DNA from: Pollutimonas bauzanensis
GTDB lineage: Bacteria; Pseudomonadota; Gammaproteobacteria; Burkholderiales; Burkholderiaceae_B
Assembly: GCF_900129885.1 (NCBI RefSeq)
Contig: NZ_FQXE01000006.1
Coordinates: 88,179-152,178, forward strand
Direction: 5' to 3'
DNA length: 64,000 nt
This document shows, piece by piece, positions 9,848 to 17,557 of the stretch (positions are counted from its first letter, which is position 1; every line of letters begins with the position of its first letter). The notes below the pieces were generated by a model, which worked only from the letters and a program-made list of their open reading frames with translations, had not been told where the DNA came from and did not search any database. Made by a program: the position numbers and the translations under genes.

Positions 9848-9868
9848 CGGGGGATTTTAACCCCCGAT
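9846..9868 (-). promoter_or_regulatory. Hairpin enclosing the dusB initiation region
   Basis: On the minus strand the sequence ATCGGGGG-TTAAAAT-CCCCCGAT forms a perfect 8-bp stem with a 7-nt loop. The final AT of the stem is the first two bases of the dusB ATG (9847-9845). The only purine-rich ribosome-binding candidate (GGGGG) lies in the 5' arm. No U-run follows, so it is not an intrinsic terminator of the upstream gene. It would be expected to hide the start site until opened by a ribosome or a factor. Confidence 0.55.
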
Positions 9869-9889
9869 CGGAATTCCCGGGCCAGGGCC

Positions 9890-11053
9890 TCAGCTGCGCA
9901 GGCCCTGGAGCAGTTGGCGAGCCAGGGTGTTGCGCAAGGCAGGCAGCAGGTCCAGCGTCAACAAGGCCAGCCCGCAGGCATGTTCCACCAGGGGATTGCC
10001 GGTAGTGAACACCCGCGGCAGAAAATCGGTGATTCCCGCGGTCAGCCAGCGGTCCGGGCGGCGATTGCGGGCGAACTGCGCGAGCAGATGGCCTGCGTCG
10101 GTATGGGGCCGGGCCAGCCATGGCGCCAGCGCCTGGCCCAGTTGCGCCGCATCGCGCAGGCCCAGGTTCAGCCCCTGGCCCGCAACCGGATGCAGGGTCT
10201 GGGCGGCGTTGCCTATGGCCACCGTGCGGGCATCGAGCAGGGACGGCCCGGCGTGCAGCGACAAGGGAAACACATGGCGCTCGCCCAGGCAAAGGAAACG
10301 CCCCAGCCGGTCTCCGAAAGCATCGTGCAAGGCGGCTTCGAAGGCCGGGCCGTCCAGGGCGAGCAGCCTTTGGGCCTGCGCGGGCGGACAGCACCACACG
10401 ATGCCGTATACATCATTCCCCTGGGGATGGGGCAGAACGGCCAGCGGCCCCTGGGCGGTGAAGCGTTCGAAAGCCCATCCTTGCCGCGGCCGCGCCGCGC
10501 GCACGGTGGCCAGCACGGCATGCTGCTTGTAATCGCGCCGTATGCCCTGGGGCCGGGAGCCGTCGGACTGCACGGCAAGCGCGCTGCTGACGCGGCGTCC
10601 GCCGCGGTCCGGTTCCACAGGGCCGGTAACCGCCCGCCCCGGCGGCGCTTCCAGCAGCGCTACGCCGCTCCTGGCCAGCGCCCGGCGCAGGCTGGCGAGC
10701 AGCGCGTCGTAGGCGACGACGCTGCCCAGGCGCGCGACGCCCAGCTCGGCGCAATCGATGAGGGTGCGCCCCAGCCTGCCGCGCTGTGAAACGTGCACGA
10801 CATCGATGCTGGCCGATGCGCCGGGCCAGGCGCCCAGCTGTTCCAGCAAGACTCGGCTGCCATGGTTGAGCGCCAGCGTGCGGGGGTCCGGGGGCGCCTG
10901 CGCTGCCGGCGCGGCGCCCGGCAGCGCGGCCGCGTGCCGGCCGATCAGGGCGATGCGCCGCGGATCGGGCGACTTGGCGGCCAGGATCAGGGCCAGCGCG
11001 CTGCCGACGGGGCCGGCGCCGCTGATGGCGATATCGTATGTGGGGGCATCCAT
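9890..11053 (-). CDS. ubiH: FAD-dependent UbiH/UbiF-family ubiquinone hydroxylase
   Basis: Class A flavin monooxygenase that probably hydroxylates a ubiquinone precursor ring. It is 387 aa. The N-terminal dinucleotide fold is ISGAGPVGSAL (about 10-20). The second FAD motif is AIGNAAQTLHPVAGQGLNLGLRDA, where most homologues have GDAAH at the start; here Asn replaces Asp. An FxxP-rich middle segment contacts substrate. Which ring position it modifies (UbiH, UbiF or UbiI type) cannot be decided from sequence. It is first in the minus-strand block with dusB, fis and purH. Confidence 0.82.
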   Translation of the reverse strand: MDAPTYDIAISGAGPVGSALALILAAKSPDPRRIALIGRHAAALPGAAPAAQAPPDPRTLALNHGSRVLLEQLGAWPGASASIDVVHVSQRGRLGRTLIDCAELGVARLGSVVAYDALLASLRRALARSGVALLEAPPGRAVTGPVEPDRGGRRVSSALAVQSDGSRPQGIRRDYKQHAVLATVRAARPRQGWAFERFTAQGPLAVLPHPQGNDVYGIVWCCPPAQAQRLLALDGPAFEAALHDAFGDRLGRFLCLGERHVFPLSLHAGPSLLDARTVAIGNAAQTLHPVAGQGLNLGLRDAAQLGQALAPWLARPHTDAGHLLAQFARNRRPDRWLTAGITDFLPRVFTTGNPLVEHACGLALLTLDLLPALRNTLARQLLQGLRS

Positions 11054-11132
11054 GCGCGTTCCATGCTCTACTACAATAGACAGGATTTTAAAGTTTTTGC
11101 ATCAAGGCCCGAAGGGCCGACCGAGGCCATGC

Positions 11133-11570
11133 ATGAAGCAATTTACCACTCCCGCCCCTCATCGCAGCAAGGTGGCCGCCGCCTGGCTGGCCTGCCTGCT
11201 GGGCGTCTTTGGCGCCCACTGGTGGTACATAGGGCGGCGCGGAGCCTGGATGGTCACGGCCTTTTCGGCGCTGATGCTGGCGCTTGCGCAGTTTTACCCG
11301 GTCTGGTGGGACAATCCTGCGTTCCTGATCCTTATTGTTCCCATTACCGATGGCTTCATCGAGGCCCTGGTCTTTGCGCTCAAGCCTGACGAGAAATTCG
11401 ACGCCAAATACAACCCGGGCTCCGCGAGGGCCACGCGCACAGGCTGGAATGCGGTGATCGCCGCCATTGTCACCACCTTCGTGGGCGGCGTCGTCGTCAT
11501 GTTCGGCATTGCCCTGATCGTCGTGCATGTCTACACGTCCATGGGCTGGCTGGACGGCTACGTGCTCTAG
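11133..11570 (+). CDS. TM2-domain membrane protein
   Basis: Predicted small inner-membrane protein of 145 aa. A TM2 domain starts near residue 12 (AAWLACLLGVFGAHWWYIGR), with the conserved Gly-x-H-x-x-Y turn between two membrane helices. A third hydrophobic stretch (AFLILIVPITDGFIEALVFAL) and a fourth near the C-terminus (AAIVTTFVGGVVVMFGIALIV) follow. The ATG at 11133 is used because the upstream open frame is antisense to the ubiH-like gene; GAGG lies just before. Function is unknown; TM2 proteins are usually uncharacterised. Confidence 0.85.
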   Translation: MKQFTTPAPHRSKVAAAWLACLLGVFGAHWWYIGRRGAWMVTAFSALMLALAQFYPVWWDNPAFLILIVPITDGFIEALVFALKPDEKFDAKYNPGSARATRTGWNAVIAAIVTTFVGGVVVMFGIALIVVHVYTSMGWLDGYVL

Positions 11571-11625
11571 CGCGCCGCGCGGTGGGCTGGCGGCCCCCGC
11601 CGCTTCCTGTTTCGCAGGCCAAGGC

Positions 11626-11654
11626 TTGTTTGCGCCGGCCTAAGACGTTACAAT
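11626..11654 (+). promoter_or_regulatory. Sigma-70 promoter of the structured leader
   Basis: TTGTTT at 11626-11631 and TACAAT at 11649-11654 are separated by exactly 17 bases. Transcription would start near 11661, giving an approximately 270-nt leader before the gene at 11930. This is one of the best consensus promoters in the window. Confidence 0.6.
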
Positions 11655-11660
11655 GTGACG

Positions 11661-11929
11661 TGTTCAATTTATAGGAGCTCTGCGGTGAATCCCGACCCCG
11701 GCGACAGTTGCGGCCGATCTAGTATCGGTCATTCAATCACCAGGCGCGTCTAGGCAGCAGCGGTTCACACCCAGCTCTTGCCACGCCCCTGGTCATTCAA
11801 GGGCGTGGCAGTTTGAAGAATACCTTGCGTATTCAAACTCCCGTCGTTTTTCAATAAACAAACCTGTTGCGCATGCCGCGGCAGGTTGGTGTGTCGCCTT
11901 GGCGGTGCACACAGGCAATGGGAGTTTCC
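11661..11929 (+). ncRNA. Candidate cis-regulatory structured leader with upstream ORF and alternative hairpins
   Basis: This 359-bp stretch between the TM2 gene and the next CDS contains an ordered leader rather than empty DNA. Elements in order: a 22-codon ORF (11685-11753); an inner hairpin GGCCGAT/ATCGGTC; pairing of GGTGA (11684-11688) with TCACC (11737-11741), which masks the ORF start; a 9-10 bp stem GCCACGCCC/GGGCGTGGC (11780-11788 with 11801-11809); an overlapping stem AGTTTG..AATAC/GTATTCAAACT (11810-11839), followed seven bases later by TTTTT (11847-11851); and a hairpin GTGTG.CGCC/GGCG..CACAC (11889-11912) just before the GGGAG ribosome-binding site. ATTCAA occurs three times, giving alternative partners for TTTGAA. 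It matches no riboswitch class I recognise. Confidence 0.55.
11685..11753 (+). CDS. Putative 22-aa leader peptide (upstream ORF) beginning MNPDP
   Basis: A GTG start at 11685 is preceded by AGGAG (11674-11678) at seven bases and ends in TAG at 11751-11753. The peptide starts MNPDPGDS and ends ITRRV. Alternating Pro and Asp directly after the start recalls enterobacterial MgtL (MEPDP...), whose nascent chain destabilises ribosomes at low Mg2+ and so senses Mg2+. It lies inside the structured leader of an MgtC-like gene. Translation is not proven; the ORF is short and could be chance, but the ribosome-binding site, the peptide start and the context agree. Confidence 0.45.
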   Translation: MNPDPGDSCGRSSIGHSITRRV

Positions 11930-12268
11930 ATGCGTCTTTTCAATTTGTTTCTGCGCCGTGCCGGCGTGCAATCCTCCGCGGCGGTCCGCGCGCCGAGTTC
12001 CTTGTCGCGCCTCACCGTGGTGTGCCCCCGCCATCTGCTGGCCGATGTGCGCAAGCAGATCTACCTGGACTTCGAAGGGGCTGGCCTGCGGGTCGCCAAG
12101 GTGCTGGTGGACAAGGCCAGGCAGCACGACATGGCGCGCGCCTGCGTCACCGTGAACTGCCCGCCCGAATTGCGCCCGGTGCTCATGTCCCAGGCGCGCC
12201 AGCTCAGTTCCTATCCTGGCGTGCAGCAGGTGCAATGGGGCGATCGGCGCCATATTGCATTAAACTAG
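11930..12268 (+). CDS. Small protein resembling the C-terminal (ACT-like) domain of MgtC
   Basis: 112 aa, no membrane helices. After a basic N-terminus (MRLFNLFLRR) comes one alpha/beta domain: RLTVVCPRHLLADVRKQIYL, then VTVNCPPELRP, and a final LSSYPGVQQVQWG. The last motif matches the end of MgtC-family proteins, whose soluble C-terminal domain has an ACT-like fold. The membrane half of MgtC is absent and no trace of it is seen upstream. The start at 11930 is set by GGGAG at 11920-11924; an in-frame ATG at 11918 lies before that site. The function is probably regulatory or Mg2+-related, but that is inference. Confidence 0.6.
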   Translation: MRLFNLFLRRAGVQSSAAVRAPSSLSRLTVVCPRHLLADVRKQIYLDFEGAGLRVAKVLVDKARQHDMARACVTVNCPPELRPVLMSQARQLSSYPGVQQVQWGDRRHIALN

Positions 12269-12296
12269 CAAGGTCGCGCTTACCGGATTTCCGCCC

Positions 12297-13160
12297 ATGA
12301 ATATTATCGATTGGCTTACGCCCTGGGAATTTTCCCCCGCGCTGCTGCTGATGTTTTTCATGGGCGCCTGGCTGTTCACGCGCGGCACCCGCGTTCATCG
12401 CGTAACGGCGGTGCGCCAGGCTTTTTTCTGGATAGGCGTCGCGCTGCTGTATCTGTCCATGCATACCCGCATCGACTATTACGCCGAGCGCATGTTCTTC
12501 ATACACCGCTTGCAGCATCTGGTGCTGCACCATCTGGGGCCGCTGCTGATCATGGGCGCCTACCCCGGCCAGGTCATGCGTGCCGGCCTGCCCATGTCGT
12601 GGCGCCTGCGCCTGCGCGACTTCCGCGCCAGCAGGCCGGGGCGGGCGCTGGTCGCCGTCCTCACCAACAAGATACTGGTGCCTGTGCTGTTCGTGGCGCT
12701 GGTGCTGGGCTTCCTGATACCCACCGTCCAGTTCTATTCGATGCTCGACTGGCGCTTGTACCGCTTCATGAACTGGTCGGTCGTCATCAGCGGCTTCATG
12801 TACTGGAACCTCATACTCGATCGCCGCCCCAGTCCGCCGGCCGTGCTTTCGCCTGGCGGGCGCATCATTTCCCCGGTCATCACCATGGTGCCGCAAATGG
12901 TGACGGGCGCCGTCATCACCTTCACCGAGCGCGATCTCTACCCCATCTTCGATTTGTGCGGCCGCGCCATACCCGGCATGACAGCCGTCACCGACCAGGC
13001 TATCGGCGGGCTAACCATGTGGGTGCTGGCGGGCTTTGTCGAGGTGTTCGGCTTGTTGTTTGCCTTGGCCACGCTCATGCGCTTGTCGGCCAGAAACCGC
13101 CTGCCCAACAAACAGGATGCCCTGCGCGCCAGGCAGTCGGTGGCGGCTGCCGCCTCCTGA
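12297..13160 (+). CDS. ctaG: Cytochrome c oxidase assembly factor, caa3-type CtaG family
   Basis: Polytopic inner-membrane protein of 287 aa related to the caa3_CtaG family, linked to heme-copper oxidase maturation. Several hydrophobic spans are visible (ALLLMFFMGAWLFT, FFWIGVALLYLSM, ILVPVLFVALVLGFLIP, ITMVPQMVTGAVITF, WVLAGFVEVFGLLFALATL). Conserved His-rich helices, HRLQHLVLHHLGPLL, could bind metal. It is not the unrelated copper chaperone CtaG/Cox11. The start codon is 28 bases after the MgtC-like gene, so the two may be cotranscribed from the leader promoter. Confidence 0.85.
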   Translation: MNIIDWLTPWEFSPALLLMFFMGAWLFTRGTRVHRVTAVRQAFFWIGVALLYLSMHTRIDYYAERMFFIHRLQHLVLHHLGPLLIMGAYPGQVMRAGLPMSWRLRLRDFRASRPGRALVAVLTNKILVPVLFVALVLGFLIPTVQFYSMLDWRLYRFMNWSVVISGFMYWNLILDRRPSPPAVLSPGGRIISPVITMVPQMVTGAVITFTERDLYPIFDLCGRAIPGMTAVTDQAIGGLTMWVLAGFVEVFGLLFALATLMRLSARNRLPNKQDALRARQSVAAAAS

Positions 13161-13188
13161 ATCAGCCTCTGAATCACCTTGCGGACCC

Positions 13189-14697
13189 ATGACAGCTTCC
13201 CGCCCTGACCTGCGAACCCCTACCTATGCCAAACTGATCTGCGCCAGCCTGATCTGGGCCTCGTGCTGGTCGGCTCCCGTGCAGGCCCAGCCCATGGGCC
13301 TGCCCAGCATGGGCTCCGCTTCCGCGGCGGAACTTTCCCCCTCGCTGGAGCGCACCCTGGGGGACGCCATCATGGAGCAGGGGCGCCGCGATCCCGACTA
13401 CATCGCCGATCCCGACGTCAGCCAGTATCTGACCAACATGGGCCGCGGCCTGGCGGCCCACTCTCCCATCACTGTGCAGCAGCCCATCACCGTCTTTGGC
13501 GTGCGCGATCCGCAGGTCAACGCTTTTGCCTTGCCCGGCGGCTATGTGGGCATCAATAGCGGCCTGGTGGTGCAGGCGCAAAGCGAATCGGAACTGGCGT
13601 CGGTCCTCGCCCACGAAATCGGCCACGTCGCGCAGCGCCACATTGCGCGGGGCATGACGCAAAGGTCGCAAAGCAGCGGCGTCATGATGGCGGCGCTGGC
13701 GGCAGCCTTGCTGGCGGCGCTGTCGGGCAGCGGCGATCTGGCCATGGGCGTGGCGGCTTTCGGGCAGGCGGCGGCGGTGGACCGGCAACTGGGTTTTTCC
13801 AGGCAGGCCGAACAGGAAGCCGATCGCGCCGGCTTCGAAATGATGCGCAAAGCCGGCTACGACCCGCGCGGCATGGTGCGCATGTTCAAGCAGCTCGCGA
13901 ATGCTTCACGGCTCAACGAGGGCATGGGCGGCGGCGACTACACCAGCACCCATCCTTTGTCGATTCAGCGCATGGCCGATATCGAGAACCGCGTAAGCGA
14001 AATGCCCGCGGCGCATCCCAAGGGCAGCGACTCATTCTGGTATATACGCGCCAAATTGCGCGTCATGCAGGCGCGCGACGGCCAGTCGCAGCGCAACGCG
14101 GTCGAGAAGCTGCAGCTGGACGCGAGCCAGGCCGCGGGCGTGGAGCAGTCCGCGGCATGGTATGGCCTGGCCTATGCGGCCTTGCAAAAGAAGGACACGG
14201 CCCAGGCGGAGCAGGCGCTGCGCAATGCCCAGAAGAACGGCCAGGGTTCGCCGGAAGTGGCGGGCCTGGCGGTATCGCTGGCCTTGGCGCAGGGCGACAA
14301 CGCGCAAGCCTTGGCGCTGGCCCAGGCGGCTTCGGACCGCTGGCCCGATAGCCAGGGCATTGCCCTTGCCAGGGTCGAGTCGCTGCAAAAAACCGGCCAG
14401 GACGAGGCGGCGGTACAGTTTCTGCAGCAAAGGATCAAGCAATGGCCGGACGTGCCGCGCCTGTACCAATTGCAGGCGCAAAGCCAGGAGCGCCTGGGGC
14501 AGAAGGTCGCCGCCCGGCGCACCATGGCCTCTTATTACGACATGACGGGCGCCCTGGCCACGGCGGTCGAACAGCTGCAGCAGGCGCGCAATATGACCAA
14601 GGATTTCTACGTGCAGTCGGAGCTCGACGTGCAGATACGCACGCTGAAGGAACGCCTCAAGGCCGACCGCGAACTGCTCGAACGGTTCAAGTCGTGA
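13189..14697 (+). CDS. Periplasmic M48 metalloprotease with TPR-like C-terminus (BepA/YfgC-like)
   Basis: Probable outer-membrane quality-control protease. The 502 aa begin with a signal peptide (hydrophobic LICASLIWASCWSAPVQA, cleavage after about residue 33). The zinc motif HEIGH is at 142-146, and the third ligand Glu lies in SRQAEQEADRAGFEMM near residue 210. The substrate-site segment VNAFALPGGYVGIN is also present. From about residue 290 the protein is built of helical TPR-like repeats (AWYGLAYAALQKKDTAQAEQAL and following). The start at 13189 is preferred over the long upstream open frame, which overlaps ctaG. BepA is the closest known functional model; the orthology is inferred. Confidence 0.9.
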   Translation: MTASRPDLRTPTYAKLICASLIWASCWSAPVQAQPMGLPSMGSASAAELSPSLERTLGDAIMEQGRRDPDYIADPDVSQYLTNMGRGLAAHSPITVQQPITVFGVRDPQVNAFALPGGYVGINSGLVVQAQSESELASVLAHEIGHVAQRHIARGMTQRSQSSGVMMAALAAALLAALSGSGDLAMGVAAFGQAAAVDRQLGFSRQAEQEADRAGFEMMRKAGYDPRGMVRMFKQLANASRLNEGMGGGDYTSTHPLSIQRMADIENRVSEMPAAHPKGSDSFWYIRAKLRVMQARDGQSQRNAVEKLQLDASQAAGVEQSAAWYGLAYAALQKKDTAQAEQALRNAQKNGQGSPEVAGLAVSLALAQGDNAQALALAQAASDRWPDSQGIALARVESLQKTGQDEAAVQFLQQRIKQWPDVPRLYQLQAQSQERLGQKVAARRTMASYYDMTGALATAVEQLQQARNMTKDFYVQSELDVQIRTLKERLKADRELLERFKS

Positions 14698-14700
14698 TGG

Positions 14701-14783
14701 CTAGTGTCCTGTTTGCTTGGTCCGCGCGCTCGAATTCGGATGCGCCGAAGGTGAGTATTGGGATTAGCCAGACAGGACACTAG
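14701..14783. repeat. 83-bp element with 12-bp perfect terminal inverted repeats (MITE/REP-like)
   Basis: CTAGTGTCCTGT at 14701-14712 is the exact reverse complement of ACAGGACACTAG at 14772-14783. A smaller internal hairpin has TTCGG and CCGAA as arms. It lies between the convergent M48 protease and YheT genes, three bases after the protease stop. Both ends are CTAG, which could be part of the repeat or a target duplication. It has no coding capacity. No second copy is seen in this window. Confidence 0.6.
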
Positions 14784-15871
14784 GCGCCGGTCTCGAAGAA
14801 ACGCGCCAGGCGCGTGGGCAGCCAGCCTATGTGGCCGGGAAAGCTCCCGGTAACGAAACCCACGTGTCCGCCTTCGGCCGGCTGGTGCAATACGACCCTG
14901 GGCGAACAGTCGTGCGAGCCGGGCAGGGAGGGCTCGGGAATGAAAGGGTCGTTCCTGGCGTTGAGCACCAGCGCCGGCACGGCTATGTTCTTCAGTTGCG
15001 GCTTGCTTGACGCCCGCGTCCAGTAATCCAGCGCGTTCTTGTAGCCGTGCATGGGGGCGGTGTACATGTCGTCGAACTCGCGCAGGCTTTTGACCTGGCT
15101 CAGGCGCAGGGCATCGATGTTGCCCGGAAAGCGCTTGGCTTTTTCCAGGGTCTTGGTTTTCATGGTCTTGAGGAAATTGCGCGAATACAGATGCTTGCCC
15201 AGCCAGGTTTCTGACAGGCGGGTGCCGCAAGCGACCAGGTCCAGGGGCACCGAGACGGCGGCGCAGGCGGCCAGCCACGCCATGGCCGCGCCTTTCTCGC
15301 CTATATGCTTGAGCATGGCGTTGCCGCCCAGGGACACGCCGACGGCGTGCCAGCGGGCATTGGGCAGGCGCTGGCGCACCGTGTCGAGAATGAACCCGAT
15401 ATCGTCGGAATCGCCCGAGAAGTAGGCGCGCGCCATGCGGTTGGGAAAGCCCGAGCAGCCGCGGAAATGGGCGATGACCACCATCCAGCCGCGCGCCCGG
15501 AAATGCTGGGTGATGGCTTGCGCATAGTGGCTGTGGCTGCTGCCTTCGAGGCCATGGAAAAGCACCAGGGCGGGGCTGTCGGTGGCGGTGGGCAGAGTCG
15601 CCCAGTCGTTATCCTGCATCCAGCGCCGGGCGGCGGTATGGGCCAGGCGGCTGTCGGGGCGGGACGCCGAGCCATTGGCCAGCTTGTCTGAAAACAGCCC
15701 CGGGCCGGTCCAGTCCAGGTCGAGGAAATCGCCGTCGGGCGTATCGATGCGTTCGCGGACGAAAGAAATGTGGTGATAGCGCGCGGCCAGCGCGCCATAA
15801 AGCGTTTGCAGATGGCCGCTGGGCAGCCACGCAGGGGTAGGGCAGGGAGAAGTGTCTATCTGTGCTGTCAC
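14780..15871 (-). CDS. YheT-family alpha/beta hydrolase
   Basis: Probable carboxylesterase or lipase of the YheT/AbhD4-like family. It is 363 aa, with the N-terminal family motif WLPSGHLQTLYGAL, LVLFHGLEGSSHSHYAQA, the nucleophile elbow GVSLGGNAML, and the late catalytic His in EGGHVGFV. A GTG start at 15871 is chosen because the longer frame (to 15940) would overlap the upstream gene by 59 bases. Its ribosome-binding site is weak (GAAAG), consistent with coupling to the gene whose stop is only ten bases upstream. The physiological substrate is unknown. Confidence 0.85.
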   Translation of the reverse strand: MTAQIDTSPCPTPAWLPSGHLQTLYGALAARYHHISFVRERIDTPDGDFLDLDWTGPGLFSDKLANGSASRPDSRLAHTAARRWMQDNDWATLPTATDSPALVLFHGLEGSSHSHYAQAITQHFRARGWMVVIAHFRGCSGFPNRMARAYFSGDSDDIGFILDTVRQRLPNARWHAVGVSLGGNAMLKHIGEKGAAMAWLAACAAVSVPLDLVACGTRLSETWLGKHLYSRNFLKTMKTKTLEKAKRFPGNIDALRLSQVKSLREFDDMYTAPMHGYKNALDYWTRASSKPQLKNIAVPALVLNARNDPFIPEPSLPGSHDCSPRVVLHQPAEGGHVGFVTGSFPGHIGWLPTRLARFFETGA

Positions 15872-15881
15872 GTACCGGCTT

Positions 15882-16304
15882 TCAGTGCAAAGTGTCGGGG
15901 CGATCCTGCAAGCCGAGCTTGTCGATGTCTTGCGGAGCATGTGAGGCGTGATGCAGTATCATTTTCCATCCCGCCCGGCCTTTGTGAAAAACGTTGGTGG
16001 TGTAGCAGTTGGCAGTCTTGTCGCCGTCCGGGGTCTTGAGCACGATCTGCTCTATCAGCACATGCACCGAACTCATCGCGCTGGACATGGCCATGGGCCG
16101 CAGCGTGTTGACCGCCATGGGCCCGTTGCCCAATATTTTCTGCCAGGCGCTCTGGACGGCGTCGTGGCCGACCAGGCGCATGCCGCCCGGGTGCACGCAG
16201 ACGATTTCTTCGTCGTCGGACCAGACGCGCATCATCAGGGCGAGGTCCGCTTTCTGAAGCGCCTCGTAGAAGGCCTGTTCAGCTTCTTGTGGAGTCGTAA
16301 ACAT
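15882..16304 (-). CDS. NTF2-like (SnoaL/DUF4440-type) protein
   Basis: 140 aa predicted to fold as one NTF2-like cone. The N-terminal helix is EAEQAFYEALQKADLALMMRVW, then DEEIVCVHPGG, GHDAVQSAWQKILG and a beta-rich C-terminus (ANCYTTNVFHKGRAGWKMILHHAS). These proteins bind small ligands or act in stress responses; no catalytic role can be assigned. It is likely cotranscribed with the downstream YheT hydrolase and close to the CHCC zinc-finger gene upstream. Confidence 0.8.
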   Translation of the reverse strand: MFTTPQEAEQAFYEALQKADLALMMRVWSDDEEIVCVHPGGMRLVGHDAVQSAWQKILGNGPMAVNTLRPMAMSSAMSSVHVLIEQIVLKTPDGDKTANCYTTNVFHKGRAGWKMILHHASHAPQDIDKLGLQDRPDTLH

Positions 16305-16357
16305 AAAACAGCAACCGTTGGTTATTGCCCCGCGCCGCCGGCGGCGCGGGGCGTCGA

Positions 16358-16570
16358 TTAATGCCCGTGAACCTTTTCGCCTTCTTTCAGTTCATAAGCG
16401 GCGCCGCAATACGGGCAAATCGCCCTGCCGGTCTTGACGACTTCGATGTAGACGCGCGGATGCATGCTCCAGACGGGCGCATTCGGCCCGGGACAGTAGA
16501 CGGGCAAGTCCTTGGCTTCGACGAAAATGGTTTGGTCATGCGGAACGACGGATTTGGGGGCGCTGCTCAT
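16358..16570 (-). CDS. CHCC-type zinc-finger protein
   Basis: 70 aa with the zf-CHCC pattern: Cys in DLPVYCPGPN, His in WSMHPRVYIEV, and the CPYCGAAYEL knuckle. This resembles the mitochondrial complex I subunit NDUFS6 and small bacterial proteins often found beside ilvE. The longer open frame to 17161 is only a shadow of ilvE; the ATG at 16570 gives MSSAPKSVVPHD. It is 41 bases after the ilvE stop and probably in the same transcript. The role is unknown. Confidence 0.88.
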   Translation of the reverse strand: MSSAPKSVVPHDQTIFVEAKDLPVYCPGPNAPVWSMHPRVYIEVVKTGRAICPYCGAAYELKEGEKVHGH

Positions 16571-16611
16571 GGTGTGTCCTAAGGATGGGGTCCGGTACGG
16601 CCGGACGGATT

Positions 16612-17532
16612 TTATACCTTGCTTAGCCAGTGGTGGTATTTGGCGTTCTTCCCGTTTACCACATCGAAGAAGGCTTGCTGCAACTTTTCGGTAATGGGGC
16701 CGCGGCTGCCTGCGCCGATAACGCGGCGGTCGACCTCGCGTATGGGCGTGACCTCGGCCGCCGTGCCGGTGAAGAAGGCTTCGTCGGCAATGTACAGATC
16801 GTCGCGGGTAAGGCGCTTGGTCAGCACGGGTATGCCCAGGTCGGCCGCCAGGGCATGAATGGTCGAGCGCGTGATGCCGGTAAGCGCCGAGGCGATTTCG
16901 GGCTCGCACAGCACCCCGTCCTTGACGATGAAAATATTCTCGCCGGAGCCTTCGGCGACGAAGCCGTCGGTGTCCAGCAGTATGGCCTCGTCGTAGCCGT
17001 GGTCCAGGGCTTCGGCGTTGGCGATGATCGAATTGGCGTAGGTGCTGGCCACCTTGGCGCGCGGCATGGTGACGTTGACGTGCTGGCGGGCGTACGACGA
17101 GATTTTCACCCGTATGCCCTGCTGCAGCGCTTCTTCGCCCAGGTATGCGCCCCAGGGCCATGCCGCTATCGCGACATGGACTTGCGCGCCCTTGGGCGAA
17201 ACCCCCATTTTTTCAGAGCCGTAGAACACCAGCGGGCGGATATAGCAGGATTCCAGCTCGTTGGCGCGCACCACTTCGAGGTGAGCGGCGTTGATCGCGT
17301 CCCTGTCGTAGGGCATGGCCATCTGGTAGATGTGGGCCGAATTGAACAGCCGCTTGGTGTGGTCCTGCAGGCGGAAGATGGCCGTGCCGATGTCGGTGTT
17401 GTATGCGCGCACGCCCTCGAAAACGGCCAGGCCGTAATGCAGGGAATGGGTCAGGACATGGGTCGTGGCGTCGCGCCAGGGCACCAGCTTGCCGTCATAC
17501 CAGATAAAACCATCGCGATCGGACATGGACAT
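16612..17532 (-). CDS. ilvE: Branched-chain amino acid aminotransferase
   Basis: PLP-dependent (fold type IV) transamination between 2-oxoglutarate and Leu, Ile or Val. The 306 aa equal the usual IlvE length. Key parts: THSLHYGLAVFEGVRAYN, the phosphate-binding RAKVASTYANSI region with the Schiff-base Lys, the signature DTDGFVAEGSGENIF, and GITRSTI. The ATG at 17532 is chosen because GGGAG lies six bases upstream; the frame continues to 17613 without a better start. Two amino-acid exporter genes (azlCD) lie divergently next to it. Confidence 0.96.
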   Translation of the reverse strand: MSMSDRDGFIWYDGKLVPWRDATTHVLTHSLHYGLAVFEGVRAYNTDIGTAIFRLQDHTKRLFNSAHIYQMAMPYDRDAINAAHLEVVRANELESCYIRPLVFYGSEKMGVSPKGAQVHVAIAAWPWGAYLGEEALQQGIRVKISSYARQHVNVTMPRAKVASTYANSIIANAEALDHGYDEAILLDTDGFVAEGSGENIFIVKDGVLCEPEIASALTGITRSTIHALAADLGIPVLTKRLTRDDLYIADEAFFTGTAAEVTPIREVDRRVIGAGSRGPITEKLQQAFFDVVNGKNAKYHHWLSKV

Positions 17533-17557
17533 TCGGCTCTCCCAAAGTTGAGGCTTG

